Made by a program: the position numbers and the translations under genes. From assembly GCA_003154555.1 (NCBI GenBank), contig PMDT01000078.1, positions 1-7,210 of the forward strand: a stretch of 7,210 bases of DNA, read 5' to 3'. Shown here in pieces: positions 6,504 through 7,210 of the stretch. Every line of letters starts with the position of its first letter. Within the stretch, counting starts at the first letter, position 1. The DNA is from Spirochaetaceae bacterium. Its GTDB lineage: Bacteria > Spirochaetota > Spirochaetia > SZUA-6 > Fen-1364. Under the pieces are notes generated by a model. That model was not told the DNA's origin. It worked only from the letters and a program-made list of their open reading frames with translations, and did no database searches.

Positions 6504-6532
6504 TTGACAGCACTTATTAGAAGAGTTACAAA
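6504..6532 (+). promoter_or_regulatory. Sigma70-type promoter of the right-hand oxidoreductase
   Basis: A perfect TTGACA (6504-6509) is followed after 17 bases by TACAAA (6527-6532), a 4 of 6 match. The surrounding bases are AT-rich in an otherwise GC-rich region. Transcription would begin near 6539, leaving a leader of about 46 bases before ATG 6586. Confidence 0.65.
6513..6526 (+). promoter_or_regulatory. Operator-like motif within the promoter spacer
   Basis: CTTATTAGAAGAGT matches CTTATAAGAAGACT at 2942-2955 at 12 of 14 positions. It fills the spacer between the -35 and -10 boxes, where a bound repressor would block RNA polymerase. Shared control by the ROK regulator is inferred. Both sites are AT-rich, so chance similarity is not excluded. 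Confidence 0.4.
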
Positions 6533-6585
6533 TACATTGATCTACACCTCTTTCCTTTTCTTGACCGCACAGCAGGGAGGTCGCC

Positions 6586-7210
6586 ATGGCTATCCGTTGG
6601 GGCGTGATCGGTTGCGGCGGCATTGCGGCGCGCAGGACAATCCCCGAATTCAAGCGAATGGTTTCCGGCGCGAGACTGGTTTCCGTGATGGACGTGTCCG
6701 CCGAAAGGGCCAGGGACGTCGCCGCGAAGTTCGGCATCCCTCACTTCTGCACGACTGAAGAAGAGTTGCTCGCGCAGGACCTGGACGTCGTCTATATCGC
6801 GACGCCGCAGAACGTGCATTGCCGGCAAGTCATCAAGGTCGCTGCCGCGGGAAAGCACATTCTCTGCGAAAAGCCAATGGCGGTATCCTCGCGAGAAGCA
6901 AATGAGATGGCCCGCGCCGTTGCGAAGGCGAAGGTCAGGTTCATGCTCGGCTTCTGCATGAGGAACAACGTGTACAACCTCAAGGCGCGGGAGCTGGTGC
7001 AGGCAGGCAGGCTGGGGAAGCCGGTCATGGGCCGCGCGCAGCTTACCTGCTGGTATCCTCCGATCCCCGGCGCCTGGCGCCAGGACGCGGCAGTGAGCCA
7101 CGGCGGGTCGCTGGTTGACATGGGCACGCACTGCCTCGACCTGCTGGAGTGGATCATGGACACGGCCGTGGCCGAGGTTACCGGTTTCCAGGACCTGCTC
7201 GTCCACCAAT
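6586..7210 (+). CDS. Second Gfo/Idh/MocA-family oxidoreductase, N-terminal part (runs off right edge)
   Basis: The 208 codons in the window open with MAIRWGVIGCGGIAARRTIP, a Rossmann strand and loop with GCGGIA (9-14). Asp36 at the end of the second strand suggests NAD. IATPQNVH (71-78) and the family motif HILCEKP (EKP at 95-97) follow. GGSLVDMGTHCLDLLEW (173-189) supplies the catalytic-site Asp178 and His182. The protein differs clearly from the dehydrogenase at 1538-495 outside these motifs, so it is not a recent duplicate and probably acts on another substrate or step. The start is well supported by GGGAGG (6575-6580), 5 bases upstream of ATG. It has its own promoter and a 129-base gap from the cyclase gene, so it may head a further operon beyond the right edge. 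The frame is open to the last base and no C-terminus is visible. Confidence 0.9.
   Translation, partial: MAIRWGVIGCGGIAARRTIPEFKRMVSGARLVSVMDVSAERARDVAAKFGIPHFCTTEEELLAQDLDVVYIATPQNVHCRQVIKVAAAGKHILCEKPMAVSSREANEMARAVAKAKVRFMLGFCMRNNVYNLKARELVQAGRLGKPVMGRAQLTCWYPPIPGAWRQDAAVSHGGSLVDMGTHCLDLLEWIMDTAVAEVTGFQDLLVHQ

Noticed and set aside
5937..6758. 273-codon plus-strand open frame spanning the cyclase end and the next gene start
   Set aside because: It crosses the promoter and ribosome site of the next gene and overlaps two well-supported genes in another frame.

Overview
The window is bacterial, GC-rich and gene-dense, and it carries a divergently arranged carbohydrate locus. No rRNA, tRNA, phage or insertion-sequence signal fixes the taxon. 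A sugar-binding protein, two Gfo/Idh/MocA dehydrogenases, a ROK regulator and strong AGGAGG-type ribosome sites fit several heterotrophic groups (for example Spirochaetes, Chloroflexi or Planctomycete-like bacteria). I leave the organism undetermined.

Layout. On the minus strand, reading leftward from about 2893, one likely operon encodes a DegT/DnrJ/EryC1/StrS PLP aminotransferase (2800-1541), a Gfo/Idh/MocA oxidoreductase (1538-495) and the N-terminal 131 residues of an exported sugar ABC-transporter binding protein (393 to the left edge). A good sigma70-type promoter (TTGACG, 17 bp, TATGAT) precedes it at 2928-2900. On the plus strand, a ROK-family regulator (3035-4303) is followed by a two-domain protein joining an AAC(3)-type N-acetyltransferase to a sugar isomerase/epimerase-like TIM barrel (4334-5839). 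A cyclase/kynurenine-formamidase-like hydrolase (5836-6456) overlaps it by ATGA. After a possible weak terminator, a second promoter (TTGACA, 17 bp, TACAAA) drives another Gfo/Idh/MocA oxidoreductase (6586 to the right edge).

How the genes may work together (inference). A sugar or cyclitol is imported, a hydroxyl is oxidised to a ketone by a Gfo/Idh enzyme, and the ketone is interconverted with an amine by the DegT enzyme. An AAC(3)-like domain acylates an amine, and a cyclase-family hydrolase opens an amide or lactone. This gene set suggests metabolism of an amino sugar or aminocyclitol. Direction (breakdown or synthesis) and substrate cannot be read from the sequence. A 14-bp motif occurs with 12 matches in the divergent promoter region and again inside the spacer of the right-hand promoter, so the ROK protein may control both.
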